The notes under the pieces: generated by a model
The model's input: the letters and a program-made list of their open reading frames with translations, nothing else
Told to the model about the DNA's origin: nothing
Databases searched by the model: none
Shown here: positions 17,010-27,295 of the stretch, piece after piece
Layout: every line of letters begins with the position of its first letter
Numbering within the stretch: the first letter of the stretch is position 1
Assembly: GCA_009691715.1 (NCBI GenBank)
Contig: SIAN01000020.1
Span: forward strand, 1 to 64,000
DNA from: Planctomycetota bacterium
GTDB lineage: Bacteria; Planctomycetota; B15-G4; SIAN01
Direction of reading: 5' to 3'
DNA: 64,000 nt
Position numbers and translations under genes: made by a program

Positions 17010-18257
17010 TCACACATCCACCAGCATGCGCGCCGGCGACTCGACGCACTCCTTGATCCGCTTCAGGAAGGTGACCGCGTCGCGGCCGTCGACGATGCGG
17101 TGGTCGTAGGTGAGCGCGACGTACATCATCGGCCGGATCACGACCTGTCCGCCGCGCGCAACCGGGCGGTCCTGGATCGCGTGCAGGCCGAGGACGCCAG
17201 ACTGCGGCGGATTGACGATCGGCGTGGAGAGAAGCGAGCCATAGACGCCGCCATTGCTGACGGTGAACGTGCCGCCCTGCAGTTCTTCGAGGGCGATGCG
17301 GCCGTCCTGTGCACGCGCGGCGAAATCAGCGACGGCGCGCTCGATCTCGGCGAACGTGAGGCGCTCGGCATTGCGCAGCACCGGCACGACCAGTCCCTTG
17401 CCGCCGCCGACCGCGATGCCGAGATCGACGTAGTGGTGGTAGAGGATTTCCTCGCCCGCCCCGCCGCCGCGCACCTGCGCGTTCAGGGCTGGCACCAACG
17501 CAATCGCCTCACAGACGGCTTTCGCGAAGAAGCTGGTGAAGCCGAGCTTGACGCCGTGCTTCTTCACGAACGCCTCGCCGTGCGACTGGCGCAGCTCCAC
17601 CACCGCGCCCATGTCGATCTCGTTGAACGTCGTCAGCAGCGCGGCCGTCGCCTGCGCCTCGACCAACCGGCGCGCGACGGTCTTGCGCAGCGGCGACATC
17701 GGTACTGACTCAGTCGCGCGCTCGGCTGTGACTGTGACTGTGACTGTGGCAGCGGCAGCGGCAGCGGCAGCGGCAGCGGCAGCGGCAGCGGCAGCGGCAG
17801 CGGCAGCGGCAGCGGGCGGCGTCGCCTTCAGCGCGTCCTCTTTGGTGATCCGTCCGCCCGGCCCGCTCGGCGCGACGGTCGCGGGATCGATCCCCTTCTC
17901 AGCCAGCACGCGCGCTGCGGCTGGCATCACTTTGCTCTGCAGCCCCTTCGCCGACCCACCGTCATGCTTCGGCGCGCTGGTGCTATTGGTGCCGTTGCTG
18001 ACAACCGCGCCGCCGCCGTCCTCTTCCGCGAGCAGCCCCAGCACCTCGCCGACGCGCACCTTCATGCCCGACGTCTTCGCGATCTGCGCGATTACCCCCG
18101 CCACCGGCGCGGGCACCTCGACGGTCGCCTTGTCGGTCTCGATCACGACCACGATCTGGTCGCGCTCGACGCGCTGCCCAGTTTGCACCAGCCAACCACC
18201 GACCTGCACTTCCGTGACCGACTCGCCGACGCTTGGCACCTTGAGTTCGACGTTCAT
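17010..18257 (-). CDS. sucB: Dihydrolipoyllysine succinyltransferase, E2 of 2-oxoglutarate dehydrogenase
   Basis: A 415-residue E2 core protein. The start at ATG 18257 ([13 protein letters not shown]) matches the family. Domains: lipoyl (1-75, lipoylated Lys43 in E-T-D-K-A), peripheral E1/E3-binding domain (about 105-145, [12 protein letters not shown] and [10 protein letters not shown]), a linker of 22 consecutive alanines followed by a T-V repeat, and the catalytic acyltransferase domain with D-H-R-I-V-D-G (His386, Asp390). The enzyme moves the succinyl group from E1 to CoA. The pure alanine linker is encoded by a hexamer microsatellite. sucA lies upstream, separated by one unknown gene, and lpd follows. 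Confidence 0.95.
   Translation of the reverse strand: MNVELKVPSVGESVTEVQVGGWLVQTGQRVERDQIVVVIETDKATVEVPAPVAGVIAQIAKTSGMKVRVGEVLGLLAEEDGGGAVVSNGTNSTSAPKHDGGSAKGLQSKVMPAAARVLAEKGIDPATVAPSGPGGRITKEDALKATPPAAAAAAAAAAAAAAAAAAAAAATVTVTVTAERATESVPMSPLRKTVARRLVEAQATAALLTTFNEIDMGAVVELRQSHGEAFVKKHGVKLGFTSFFAKAVCEAIALVPALNAQVRGGGAGEEILYHHYVDLGIAVGGGKGLVVPVLRNAERLTFAEIERAVADFAARAQDGRIALEELQGGTFTVSNGGVYGSLLSTPIVNPPQSGVLGLHAIQDRPVARGGQVVIRPMMYVALTYDHRIVDGRDAVTFLKRIKECVESPARMLVDV
17727..17814. repeat. Two adjoining hexanucleotide microsatellites in sucB
   Basis: On the plus strand three and a half units of TGTGAC (17727-17748) run into eleven perfect units of GCAGCG (17749-17814). On the coding strand these make a T-V-T-V-T-V-T segment and 22 alanines in the interdomain linker. 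Because both units are six bases long, gain or loss of units keeps the frame, so linker length can vary without breaking the enzyme. Confidence 0.95.
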
Positions 18258-18352
18258 TCGCTGCACCCTCGCATCGCCGCAAGCAATTGCCCCGCGAGAG
18301 TAACCGCCCCGCCCTCGCCATGCCCGCCGCGACACGCCGCGGCGCACCAAAC

Positions 18353-19930
18353 TCAATCGCGCGGCGCAGTCGCGAGTGTGACTTTCAGGTCCTGCGACTT
18401 CCCCTCCTGCACGACGCGCGGGAGCGCGACGTGCGTGATGCCGACGTCGCTGTCGAGCAGGAGGCCGCCGGTCTGATCGCGCCAGACAAGTTCGAGAGCG
18501 GTGGCACCCAACGGTAGCTCGAGTTGCGGCACCGCGCTCGCGCCTGGGTCGATCATCCCGCGTCCGACGACTGCGCCGTCGGCACCGAGGAAGGTCGCGA
18601 CCAAACCTCGCGCGGCGACGAAGAGCGACTGCGAATCGCGCGGTTGCGTGGCCGGCCATTCGAGCAGCAGCCGCACGATCCGGGTGGGAGGACGGACCGG
18701 CGCGATGCGCCACGACACGTGCTCGACTTCGCGGCCGCCCAACACCACCACTTGCTCGTGCAGCACCGCAACGACGCCGTCTTTCCGCAGCATCTGGAGG
18801 CGCCATTCGCCGGCCGGAAGCGGACCCAACTCGAACGAGCCGTCGCCTCCGAGCGCCACGAACGCGCCCTGCAGGCGGGCGCGTTCGATCGCGGTCGCAC
18901 CGACCGCTTCGACCCGCTCGGCGACGACGACTGCTGGCGGCAACCGGACTTCGAGGCCATCCCACGCCGCCTCGCCGACGATCCTGAATCCAGGCTGCAG
19001 CTCGACCAGCAGTTCGCGATCGTCACGCTCGCCGAGTTCGAGATCGAACTCCATTGGCAGGGCGCCCTCGATGCAGACCACGCCGCGCCAGCGACCGGCA
19101 TCGAGTGTCGCGAACCGCGCGCGCCCGGCATCTTCGATCGTCGCCGCGCGCCGCACAGCGCCGCGATACAGGGTGACGAAGCGGTCGTTGGCGTTGACCG
19201 TCTGCGGCGCGGGTCGAATCACGATCGTCGCGGCCGACGACGCGGCCTCGATCGCCGAGAATTCGATCCGAAGCTGAAACGGCGCGGGTTCTTCTGGATC
19301 GACCGACGTCGCGAAGCGGCGCGCGCCGATCGTCACCTCGGCGGCGAAACCGGTCCGATCGATCGGCGGCACGAACTCGACACGAAGAGATCCCGCCGGC
19401 GTCCGCCCGAACTCGGCGAACCGCCGTTGGTGCTGCGTGAGCCAGACGCGCGGGAACTCGCCGGCCGCTGCCGCGCGCAACTGCTCTTCGTCGAGCTTGC
19501 GACCGTGCTCGTTGACCAATTGACCGCGGAGTTCGATGACGGAGGCCGGCGAGCGACGCTCCGCCGCCGGTGTCGGCGCGTCTTTCAGCCATGGCGTTGG
19601 GCGAGCGTCGCGCGCGCCAGCGATGGCGGCAGCCGTGGCATCGGTGCGCTGCGCCTCGATCGCGTCGCCATCGGCCGCGTCGAGGAGCACTCCCGATCCG
19701 GCATCGCCACTGCCAGCCAACCCGTCGCCGCGCAGCCCTGGCGCGATCGACGGTGTGTCGCGCGAGGACCACCACGCACCGACGATCGCGGAGAGCGCCA
19801 GCAAAAGCGCCGCGATCAGGAGCGCAACGGAAGGCCCACGACCGTGATGCGAACGCGACACCATGCGTCGCACGATACGCGTGCGCCACGCGATGAAGCG
19901 TGCGATGACCATCGACGATCGCGCTCGCAT
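18353..19930 (-). CDS. Unknown membrane-anchored beta-rich protein between sucA and sucB
   Basis: 525 residues, not recognised. An Arg-rich N-terminus is followed by one membrane helix ([20 protein letters not shown], about residues 35-54), an Ala/Asp-rich linker, and then mostly beta-strand segments resembling surface-exposed beta-sandwich domains (for example [15 protein letters not shown], a carboxypeptidase-regulatory-like strand pair). Its ATG at 19930 follows the sucA stop with no gap (TAGATG), and sucB starts 95 bases after its own stop, so it is almost certainly co-transcribed with the TCA-cycle genes. No enzyme motif was found. Related membrane beta-proteins occur downstream in the same strand block. 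Confidence 0.6.
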   Translation of the reverse strand: MRARSSMVIARFIAWRTRIVRRMVSRSHHGRGPSVALLIAALLLALSAIVGAWWSSRDTPSIAPGLRGDGLAGSGDAGSGVLLDAADGDAIEAQRTDATAAAIAGARDARPTPWLKDAPTPAAERRSPASVIELRGQLVNEHGRKLDEEQLRAAAAGEFPRVWLTQHQRRFAEFGRTPAGSLRVEFVPPIDRTGFAAEVTIGARRFATSVDPEEPAPFQLRIEFSAIEAASSAATIVIRPAPQTVNANDRFVTLYRGAVRRAATIEDAGRARFATLDAGRWRGVVCIEGALPMEFDLELGERDDRELLVELQPGFRIVGEAAWDGLEVRLPPAVVVAERVEAVGATAIERARLQGAFVALGGDGSFELGPLPAGEWRLQMLRKDGVVAVLHEQVVVLGGREVEHVSWRIAPVRPPTRIVRLLLEWPATQPRDSQSLFVAARGLVATFLGADGAVVGRGMIDPGASAVPQLELPLGATALELVWRDQTGGLLLDSDVGITHVALPRVVQEGKSQDLKVTLATAPRD

Positions 19931-22729
19931 CTACTCCGGCGCGAAGGCCGCGTCGAGCAGCCGGCGTTGCTCGACCTTGTGGGCGGCGTGGGAGCCGGTC
20001 GCGGGGCTCGCGGACGCGGGGCGTGTCACGGCGGAGAGCAGGCGCCCGTCGGGCAGTCGTTCGCCGAAGCGGCGGCGGAGGAAGGGCCACGCCCCCATGT
20101 TCTGCGGCTCGTCCTGCACGAAGAGCACGGGCGCGCGCGGGGCGCTGGCTGCGATCGCGGCGACCAACTCCGCGTCGTCGAGCGGGTAGAGCTGCTCGAG
20201 ACGCACAATCGCGACATCGCGCGCACTGCGGGCTTCGCGCTCCGCCACCAGATCGAACCAGACCTTGCCACTGCAGAGGAGCACGCGGCGGATCGGCGGC
20301 GCGCGGTTCGCGGCGGCCGGTGGCTCGTCCGCGATCACCCGCGCGAATCGTCCGCTCGCGAGTTCTTCGAGGCTCGAGGTGCTGGCGGCGTTGCGCAAGA
20401 GGCTCTTCGGCGTCAGCACGATCAGCGGTTTGCGCCACGGGCGACGCACCTGACGGCGCAACAGGTGAAAGTACTGCGCCGGCGTCGTCGGCTGCACGAG
20501 CTGCAGGTTGTCCTGCGCGGCGAGTTCGAGAAACCGTTCCGGCCGCGCGCTCGAATGCTCCGGACCGGAGCCCTCGTAGCCGTGCGGCAGCAGCAGCACG
20601 AGGCCGGAGAGGCGGCGCCACTTCGCCTCGGCGCTGGCAAGAAATTGGTCAAGGATCGGCTGCGCGACGTTGACGAAGTCGCCGAACTGCGCCTCCCACA
20701 GCACCAGCGCGTCGGGCGCGTCGAGGCTGTAACCGTACTCGAAGCCGAGGACGCCGGTCTCGCTCAGCGGACTGTTCACGATGTCGACGGGTGCCTGGCC
20801 CTTTGTCGCGGTCGCCAGCGGCATCCAACGCGCGCCGTCGTGCACATCGTGCAGCACGGAATGGCGATGGCTGAAGGTGCCGCGCTCGCTGTCCTGGCCG
20901 GTGAGGCGGATGCGCGCGCCTTCTGCCGCCAACGTCGCGAACGCGAGCGCTTCGGCCGCGGCCCAGTCGAGTCGCAGTTCGCCGCGTGCCATCGCACGGC
21001 GCTGTTCAAGCAGTCGTTCGACCTTGGCGTGCGGACGGAAGCCCGTGGGCACCTGCGCCATGCGTGCGAGCAGTTCGACGAGTCGTTCGCGCGCGACGCC
21101 GGTGCCGTGATCCGGCGCCATCGCATCGGGGCCGCCGAGGTAGCCATCCCAGAGCCCGCCGGGCAGGTCGAGCTTCTGCACGTACTCGCTGCTCCTGGCG
21201 ACGGTGAGTTCGCGTTCGAGCAGCGCCTTGCGCTCGGCGGCGATCGCGTCAGCCTCATCACGTGCGACGCCGCCGCGCGCGAGCAGATGCTCGACATATC
21301 CATCGCGCACCGACGGGCGCCGCGCGATCGCCTGGTAGAGCAACGGCTGGGTGAAGGCCGGTTCGTCGCCCTCGTTGTGGCCGCGCAGTCGGTAGCACCA
21401 CATGTCGAGCACGACATCGCGGTGGAACTGCGCCCGGAAATCGAGCGCGAGCTTCACCGCCTGCGCGACCGCCTCCGGATCCTCGCCATTCACGTGGAGG
21501 ATCGGCACCTGCAGCATCTTCGCGACGTCGGTCGCGTAGGTTGCGCTGCGAGACTGCTCGGGCGGCGTAGTGAAGCCGATCTGGTTGTTGACGATGACGT
21601 GCAGCGTGCCGCCCGTCGCGTAGCCCGGCAGCTCGGAGAGGTTCAACGTCTCCTGCACGATCCCCTCGCCGGCAAACGCCGCGTCGCCGTGGATCAACAG
21701 CACCAGCCCCTTCTCGCGGCGCGCGTCGCCAACGCGATCCATCTTCGCGCGCATGCGACCGAGCGCGACCGGGTTCACCAGTTCGAGGTGGCTCGGATTG
21801 AAACAGAGCGAAAGGTGCAGCTTGCGGCCGGCGGCGGTGGTCCAGGTCGAGCTGTGGCCCAAGTGGTACTTCACGTCGCCGCTGCCGAGGTTCAATTCCG
21901 CATCGAGGTCAGCGAACTCGCGGAAGATCTGGCGCGGCGACTTGCCGAGGATGTTCGCCAGCACGTTGAGCCGCCCGCGATGCGCCATCCCGATCACGAC
22001 TTCGTCGACGCCCTGCTGCCCCGCCTTCTCCAGCGCCAGATCCAACAGCGGGATCAGCGACTCCGCACCTTCGAGGCTGAAGCTCTTCGCGCCGACGAAC
22101 TTCTTCTGCACGAACTCCTCGAAGATCACCGCGTCCGAAAGGCGCGTCAGGATGCGCAACTGCTCGTTCTTGCCGAGAACGATCCGATTGCGCGACGCCT
22201 CCATCCGATCCTGCAACCAGTGGCGCACCGCGAGATCGTCGATGTGCATGAACTGCGCGCCGATCGCGCGGCAGTAGGTGTCGGCAAGACGCTCGATCAC
22301 GCCGCGCACGGTGAACGGCCCATCGCCCGCGATCGTCCCGCGCGAGACCGTTCGATCGAGGTCGCCCGGACCGATGCCCCAGAATGACGGCTCGATCTCC
22401 GGCGGCCGCGCCCGCTCGAGCCCAAGCGGATCGACCGTCGCCACCATGTGGCCGCGCACGCGGTAGTTGCGCACGATCTGATCGACACGGTGCTGGAGCG
22501 CGTCGCCCGTGTGGTCGAGGGCGGGCGGCGGAGTCGCCGCCGGAGTGCCCCGCGGCAGTCGGGAGTGCGCGGGCAGCGCCGGACTCAGTCGTGTGGCGTG
22601 GCGCGGCGCGAATCGGCGGGTCGGGGCAGCCGCTTCGCCCGTAGCGCCCTCGATCCACGCGACGCTTTCGACGTTGAGCGACCGTTCGTCGAGGACGCGA
22701 TGGTCAGGACGTTGCGCCGGGGTCTTCAT
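19931..22729 (-). CDS. sucA: 2-oxoglutarate dehydrogenase E1 component
   Basis: 932 residues, the usual length. The thiamine-diphosphate enzyme decarboxylates 2-oxoglutarate and transfers the succinyl group to the lipoyl arm of E2. The family order is intact: [14 protein letters not shown] near the N-terminus, [28 protein letters not shown], the ThDP/Mg segment [23 protein letters not shown], and the transketolase-like G-F-E-Y-G-Y-S with [16 protein letters not shown] near 700. It ends in TAG. The preceding haem protein gene stops 14 bases upstream of the start, so sucA may be read from a promoter farther upstream. Confidence 0.97.
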   Translation of the reverse strand: MKTPAQRPDHRVLDERSLNVESVAWIEGATGEAAAPTRRFAPRHATRLSPALPAHSRLPRGTPAATPPPALDHTGDALQHRVDQIVRNYRVRGHMVATVDPLGLERARPPEIEPSFWGIGPGDLDRTVSRGTIAGDGPFTVRGVIERLADTYCRAIGAQFMHIDDLAVRHWLQDRMEASRNRIVLGKNEQLRILTRLSDAVIFEEFVQKKFVGAKSFSLEGAESLIPLLDLALEKAGQQGVDEVVIGMAHRGRLNVLANILGKSPRQIFREFADLDAELNLGSGDVKYHLGHSSTWTTAAGRKLHLSLCFNPSHLELVNPVALGRMRAKMDRVGDARREKGLVLLIHGDAAFAGEGIVQETLNLSELPGYATGGTLHVIVNNQIGFTTPPEQSRSATYATDVAKMLQVPILHVNGEDPEAVAQAVKLALDFRAQFHRDVVLDMWCYRLRGHNEGDEPAFTQPLLYQAIARRPSVRDGYVEHLLARGGVARDEADAIAAERKALLERELTVARSSEYVQKLDLPGGLWDGYLGGPDAMAPDHGTGVARERLVELLARMAQVPTGFRPHAKVERLLEQRRAMARGELRLDWAAAEALAFATLAAEGARIRLTGQDSERGTFSHRHSVLHDVHDGARWMPLATATKGQAPVDIVNSPLSETGVLGFEYGYSLDAPDALVLWEAQFGDFVNVAQPILDQFLASAEAKWRRLSGLVLLLPHGYEGSGPEHSSARPERFLELAAQDNLQLVQPTTPAQYFHLLRRQVRRPWRKPLIVLTPKSLLRNAASTSSLEELASGRFARVIADEPPAAANRAPPIRRVLLCSGKVWFDLVAEREARSARDVAIVRLEQLYPLDDAELVAAIAASAPRAPVLFVQDEPQNMGAWPFLRRRFGERLPDGRLLSAVTRPASASPATGSHAAHKVEQRRLLDAAFAPE

Positions 22730-22743
22730 GCTGAAGGGCGATC

Positions 22744-24123
22744 CTACGGCGATTCGCCGCCGTCGTCGTCGGTCGCGTCCGCCTGGTTCGCGTCGTCCTC
22801 TTTCTCGCTCGCTCCCCTCGCGCGCTCCCGCGGCTTGCGCGGAAGACCCTTACGGGCGCGATCAAGGAACTCCGCGAGCACGTCGGGGTGGCGTTGATAG
22901 GGGCGATCGGCCGGCATCATCCACTCGACGAAGGCGCCATCCATCTCGTTCCAGATCTGGGCTCCGGCCGTGACCACGGCGCGCGGATCGGGATTGAAGG
23001 GGTTGTTCCGGCTGTTGTCGAAACGGCTGGTGACATGCACCTTGTCGCCGCGTTCGAGCACGATCGGTTCGGTCAGCTCGTAGCAGAACTGCCATTCAGG
23101 GTGCCAGCGCTCGATCTCGAGCGCTGTGGTGATCGATCCATCACGCTTCACCACCTCGATCTTCGACGCCTTTCCGCGCAGATGCATGTGGGACAGCACG
23201 CGGCGGAGGCGAACATCGGCGGTGACAAGGTGCTCCGCCGACACGACGAAGTCGGGATCGCCCGGCTCGATACGCAACCGCTGGTGGCTGCGCACGATCT
23301 GGCCGGCGACGCGCCAGGCGGGCGGCTCGGTCGCGAACTTGAAGCCGATCTGCGTCTGCTCCTGCAGCGGCGTCCCATTCGGCGTGTAGTGCAGTTGGAA
23401 GCGGATGAACGCGCCCATCTCCAGCTTGAAGCCGACCTCCTTCGGATAGATCGTCGCCCGGCCACCCGGCAGGTAGGAATCGATGAACTCGGCGGTCTTG
23501 TCTTCGGGGTAGATCGCATGGGCGAGGGCGTGGTGGCAGATCTCCGGATGCTGCGGACGGATCTCGATGGCCGACACCCAGACATCGTGATCGAGCTTCG
23601 TCGGCACTTCCCGGGTCACGTAATCGAGCACGCCCGTGGCCGGGATCTTCACCGGCAGCGGGATGGTCACGACCAGGTCGGGCTCGCCGATCTGCCATGA
23701 GGACGCGGCGGGTTCCGGCGCGATCGAATGCGCCGATTCACCGATGGGGCAACTGTCGTCGAGCCAGCGCAGCAGGTCGGCGCGCTCGTCCGGACGCAGG
23801 CTGATGTCGTTCTTGAACGGCACGCTCGCGGGCGTCGCAAACCAGGGCGGCATCTGACCGTCGGCGACGACGGCACGGATCATCGTGCGCGCGCCCGCGA
23901 AATCTTCGGGGGTCACGAGCTTGAACGGCCCCGCTCCGCCCTCGCGGTGGCAGCCAACACAACGCAGCCGCACCAACTCAGCGATCCGCGAACTCCAAGT
24001 GACCGGCGGCGCATTCGGCGGCACGATCAGCAACGGAGGCTTCTCTTGCGCTGGCCGCGAAACTGCGATCCACGTGGCAAAGCTTGCGAACGTGATCGCC
24101 CTGTGGCCGACCCACTGGATCAC
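22744..24123 (-). CDS. Exported c-type haem protein with copper monooxygenase-like domain
   Basis: 459 residues from GTG 24123, which overlaps the previous stop as GTGA. A signal-like leader ([14 protein letters not shown]) is followed by one c-type haem site, C-V-G-C-H (about residues 55-59), in the R-x-x-C-x-x-C-H-R-x-G-G-A-G-P-F context common to planctomycete cytochromes. The rest resembles the PHM/DBH (copper type II ascorbate-dependent monooxygenase) fold, with His-rich motifs [15 protein letters not shown] and H-M-H-L-R-G-K as candidate copper ligands. The tail is acidic and repetitive. Substrate unknown. It is a shortened paralogue of the upstream gene, lacking the redoxin part. Confidence 0.75.
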   Translation of the reverse strand: MIQWVGHRAITFASFATWIAVSRPAQEKPPLLIVPPNAPPVTWSSRIAELVRLRCVGCHREGGAGPFKLVTPEDFAGARTMIRAVVADGQMPPWFATPASVPFKNDISLRPDERADLLRWLDDSCPIGESAHSIAPEPAASSWQIGEPDLVVTIPLPVKIPATGVLDYVTREVPTKLDHDVWVSAIEIRPQHPEICHHALAHAIYPEDKTAEFIDSYLPGGRATIYPKEVGFKLEMGAFIRFQLHYTPNGTPLQEQTQIGFKFATEPPAWRVAGQIVRSHQRLRIEPGDPDFVVSAEHLVTADVRLRRVLSHMHLRGKASKIEVVKRDGSITTALEIERWHPEWQFCYELTEPIVLERGDKVHVTSRFDNSRNNPFNPDPRAVVTAGAQIWNEMDGAFVEWMMPADRPYQRHPDVLAEFLDRARKGLPRKPRERARGASEKEDDANQADATDDDGGESP

Positions 24124-26084
24124 GGTGCGCCGCCGCCGTCGTCAGGCTCGCCGCCGCTCTTCGGGCGTTGCGTGCTACCGTCGCGGCGAGGGCGCGTCGG
24201 CTCACGCGGACCGCGATCGCGCGCGGAGGCCGCGTCGGCCCGGCGGTAGCTCTCGACGAAGACACCCGCCATTTCGTCCCAGATCTGTGGGCCCTGCACG
24301 ACCCGCTTTTCGGGGGCCGGATTGAACGGGTTCTTCGCGCTGTTGTCGTAGTAGCTGGTGCAGCGCACGAGCGTGCCGCGCTCGACCGCGATCGGCGTGA
24401 CGAACTCATACGCGTACTGCCAGTTGGGATGCCACGTCGCCATCTCGAGCGGCATGGTCGAGGATCCATCTGGCGCGACAAACTCGACCTGCACTGCCTT
24501 GCCGCGCAGGTGCATGTGCGGCACCAGCCGGCGAACCACGGCGTCGTACGTGAACCGATACTCGGAGACCACCACGTGGTGCGCGGCGTGCGGCGGAATG
24601 TTGATTTCGTAGCTGCGGACGACCTGCCCGCTCACTCGGTACTTGGGCTTCTCCTTCGCGAACTTGAAGCCGATCCGGGTGCGCTCCTTCACCGGCGTGC
24701 CATTGGGGGTGTAGTGGAGGTTGAAGCGGATCACTGCGCCCTTCTTCAGCAGCAGCGCTTGGTCGGGCGGGAAGACTGTGGCATCGCGACCCGGAAGGTA
24801 AGAGTCGATGAACTCCTGGCGGTTGGTCGCGGGCTCGTGCGCGTGCGCCAGCACGTGATGGCAGATGGTCGGATGGTCGCAGAGGATCTGGATCGCCTGC
24901 ACCCAGACATCCTCGGTCAGCTTGGTCGGAGCGTCGAGGACGAGGTATTCGACAACGCCGGTCGCCGGGATGTCGACCAGCTTCGGCGACTCGACGATGA
25001 GGTCGGGTTCGCCGATGGTCCAGCCGGACGGCCAATTCGGCGGTGGCAGTTGTGACGTTGCATCCCCTTCGGGAGCACCGGCCGCGAGCCACTCGAGCAG
25101 CGCGGCCTTTTCCGGCGGCGACAGGCGCATGTCGTTCTTGAACGGGCCGCTCGCGTCGGTCGCAAACCACGGCGGCATGATCGCGCCTTCGATCGCCTCG
25201 CGGACCATCGTCGCGGCGCCAGCGAAGTCACCCGCGGTCATGAGCGGAAACGGGCCCGCCCCACCATCGTGGTGGCAGCCCTGGCAGCGCGCGCGCGCGA
25301 TCGACTCGACCCGGCCGTACCACGTGAGCGGCTTGGCCGGCGTCGCGACCGCGGCGACCCCAGGATCGGTCAAGAGCGGCTCAGGCGGCGGCTCGGTCAA
25401 GAACTCGAGCAGGCAGCCGGGCGCCGTGAGCGCGCTGGCCGCGACCGCCTGCCCGGCGACGACGGCGTCGATCGCCTCACACAGAAAGTGGCGTTTCACC
25501 TCGACGCGCGTCGCGCCGCGACCGATCTGATCGTCGATCGGACCGCGGTAGCAGAGTCGGCGCGCGGGATCGAGCACGAAGGCGTCGGCGGTCGTTCGCA
25601 CCTTCAAGTGCCAGCCGAAGCGGCCGAGCAGGTCGCTCGTGTAGCGGCCGGCGAAACCGTAGCGCTTCGCGTCGACTCGGCATTCGTGGACGTCGTCGTC
25701 CTCGGTCGGGTTCACGTAGAGGAAGGCGACGCCCTTCGCCGCGCAGTCACGTTCGATCTCGGCCGTCCGTAAGCCGTACTTCTTCGAGACCGGGCAGCCG
25801 ACGTCGCGGATCACGACGACAAGAGCCTTGCTGCTTGCGTAGTCGGAGAGGTGGCCTGCGTTGCCATCGAGGTCGACGAAACCGAGATCGGGAATCGTCG
25901 CGCCGATCGACCATTCGGATGGGACGAGTTCGGCCGCGTATTCAGCGGGCGCGAGCGTGCCGTCCTGCGCGGAGGGCGACGGCGCGAAGCAGGCGCAAAG
26001 GCCGCCAACGATCGTTGCGAGGGCGAGCGTGCGTGTTCGAGCGAGTTGGAATCGGAGCGGAAGTCGTTCGACTGGCATGCGCAT
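24120..26084 (-). CDS. Redoxin - cytochrome c - copper monooxygenase-like fusion protein
   Basis: About 654 residues if begun at ATG 26084; a GTG at 26111 and an ATG at 26078 are alternatives, and none has a clear ribosome site. A signal peptide is followed by an AhpC/TSA-type thioredoxin-fold domain (about 45-200) with a single exposed Cys in V-G-C-P-V-S, a c-type haem site C-Q-G-C-H-H (about 280), and a PHM/DBH-like domain with I-C-H-H-V-L-A-H-A-H, L-H-Y-T-P-N-G and P-H-M-H-L-R-G-K. The same architecture recurs in Planctomycetota. The combination suggests a periplasmic redox enzyme in which haem or thiol supplies electrons to a dicopper-like site, but the substrate is unknown. Its stop codon overlaps the start of the shorter paralogue, so this is a tandem duplication within one operon. 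Confidence 0.8.
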   Translation of the reverse strand: MRMPVERLPLRFQLARTRTLALATIVGGLCACFAPSPSAQDGTLAPAEYAAELVPSEWSIGATIPDLGFVDLDGNAGHLSDYASSKALVVVIRDVGCPVSKKYGLRTAEIERDCAAKGVAFLYVNPTEDDDVHECRVDAKRYGFAGRYTSDLLGRFGWHLKVRTTADAFVLDPARRLCYRGPIDDQIGRGATRVEVKRHFLCEAIDAVVAGQAVAASALTAPGCLLEFLTEPPPEPLLTDPGVAAVATPAKPLTWYGRVESIARARCQGCHHDGGAGPFPLMTAGDFAGAATMVREAIEGAIMPPWFATDASGPFKNDMRLSPPEKAALLEWLAAGAPEGDATSQLPPPNWPSGWTIGEPDLIVESPKLVDIPATGVVEYLVLDAPTKLTEDVWVQAIQILCDHPTICHHVLAHAHEPATNRQEFIDSYLPGRDATVFPPDQALLLKKGAVIRFNLHYTPNGTPVKERTRIGFKFAKEKPKYRVSGQVVRSYEINIPPHAAHHVVVSEYRFTYDAVVRRLVPHMHLRGKAVQVEFVAPDGSSTMPLEMATWHPNWQYAYEFVTPIAVERGTLVRCTSYYDNSAKNPFNPAPEKRVVQGPQIWDEMAGVFVESYRRADAASARDRGPREPTRPRRDGSTQRPKSGGEPDDGGGAP

Positions 26085-26243
26085 GAATGGTCGATCCGCA
26101 AGGCCTGGCACGCACGGAGGATAGCGCTGATGCGCGAGTTGTCGTGAGATCGGCGCAGCGCGCGCTCACCTTGATGAATCGGCTTCCGCCATCGCGGCGC
26201 CGGCCCATCGCGCCGGGGAACGATGCGCAGCAAGCGGTGGCGT

Positions 26244-27137
26244 TCACCCGCCGAGCAGGTGGCGCAGGGCGCCTTCGAGCTCGGGCCAACCGAATCGAAA
26301 ACCCGTCTGCTCGAGCTTCGATGGCCGCACCCGCTGGCTCGCCAGCAGGAGTTCGTCGGCCATCTCGCCAAACGCGAGGCGCGCGACCAAGCCCGGCATC
26401 GGCAACAGCGTCGGTCGCGACAGCGCGCGGCCGAGCGTGCGGGTGAACTCCGCGTTCGTGACCGGCGACGGCGTGACCACGTTCACTGGCCCGCGCAGTG
26501 ATTCGTCGGCGAGCACCTTCGCGATCACGCCGACCCCATCTTCGAGCGCGATCCAACTGAGCCATTGGCGGCCGTGACCGATGCGGCCGCCGAGTCCGAG
26601 CCGGAACGGCGGCAGCATCCGCTGCAGCGCGCCGCCGTGTGGCGAAAGCACGACGCCGAAGCGGAGGTGGACAACGCGAATGCCGCGCTCGACCGCCGGG
26701 CTCGCTGCCGCCTCCCACTCGCGGCAGACGTCGGCGAGGTAGCCGTGGCCGAGGGCGCTCGTCTCGGTAAGCCACTCGTCGCCGCGATCGCCGTAGAAGC
26801 CGATCGCCGACGCGCAGAGCAGCACCTTCGGCGGATCGGGGCGATGCGCCAGCGTCGCGGCGAGGAGCCGCGTGCCGACGACGCGGCTGTCGCGCAGGAG
26901 CGCCTTCCTCTCCGCGCTCCAGCGCGCCTGCGCGATCGGCTCGCCAGCGAGATGGACGACGGCATCGATGCCGGCGAACCCGCGCCCGTCGATCTCGCCG
27001 CGGTCAGGGCGCCAGGTGAGATCCTCGGCCACGCCGCTGTCGCGAACCAACCGCCGAACCGTGTGACCGCCCGCCTGCAGAAACGGCACGAGTGCGCGTC
27101 CGACCAGTCCGCTCGATCCCGATACGACGAGTTTCAT
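26244..27137 (-). CDS. TIGR01777-family NAD(P)-binding epimerase-like protein
   Basis: A 297-residue extended short-chain dehydrogenase of the YfcH/SDR39U1 type. The N-terminal dinucleotide motif is V-S-G-S-S-G-L-V-G-R-A-L. Family marks include D-A-V-V-H-L-A-G-E-P-I, R-W-S-A-E-R-K-A, A-S-A-I-G-F-Y-G-D-R-G and P-V-N-V-V-T-P-S-P-V-T-N-A-E-F. The canonical catalytic Tyr-x-x-x-Lys is not obvious, as is usual for this subgroup, whose reaction is unknown. It stands 159 bases in reverse orientation from the ABC ATPase gene, with hairpin copy A between them, and lies 160 bases upstream of the redoxin fusion gene on the same strand. Confidence 0.9.
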   Translation of the reverse strand: MKLVVSGSSGLVGRALVPFLQAGGHTVRRLVRDSGVAEDLTWRPDRGEIDGRGFAGIDAVVHLAGEPIAQARWSAERKALLRDSRVVGTRLLAATLAHRPDPPKVLLCASAIGFYGDRGDEWLTETSALGHGYLADVCREWEAAASPAVERGIRVVHLRFGVVLSPHGGALQRMLPPFRLGLGGRIGHGRQWLSWIALEDGVGVIAKVLADESLRGPVNVVTPSPVTNAEFTRTLGRALSRPTLLPMPGLVARLAFGEMADELLLASQRVRPSKLEQTGFRFGWPELEGALRHLLGG

Positions 27138-27159
27138 TGCGAGGCTCCCTGACTCGACC

Positions 27160-27210
27160 GGTGACGAAACCGACGTTCTGTTTCTGGATCAGAATGTCGG
27201 TTTCGTCACC
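27160..27210 (+). repeat. Intergenic hairpin family, copy A
   Basis: A perfect inverted repeat with 15-base arms: GGTGACGAAACCGAC at 27160-27174 and its exact complement at 27196-27210. The arms enclose a 21-base loop (27175-27195) that contains TCTGGATCAGA. It lies between the divergent epimerase and ABC ATPase genes. Three related copies (31859, 33982 and 54946) share 18 of 21 loop bases. It has no T-run and is not a classical terminator. Confidence 0.9.
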
Positions 27211-27295
27211 ACGCCCACACGGTGGCGTTCAGCTGCGCGGTCCTTCATGCTGGCCGGTTCGGTCGCGGCGTGACCGCGGCGAGCGAGGGCCGACG

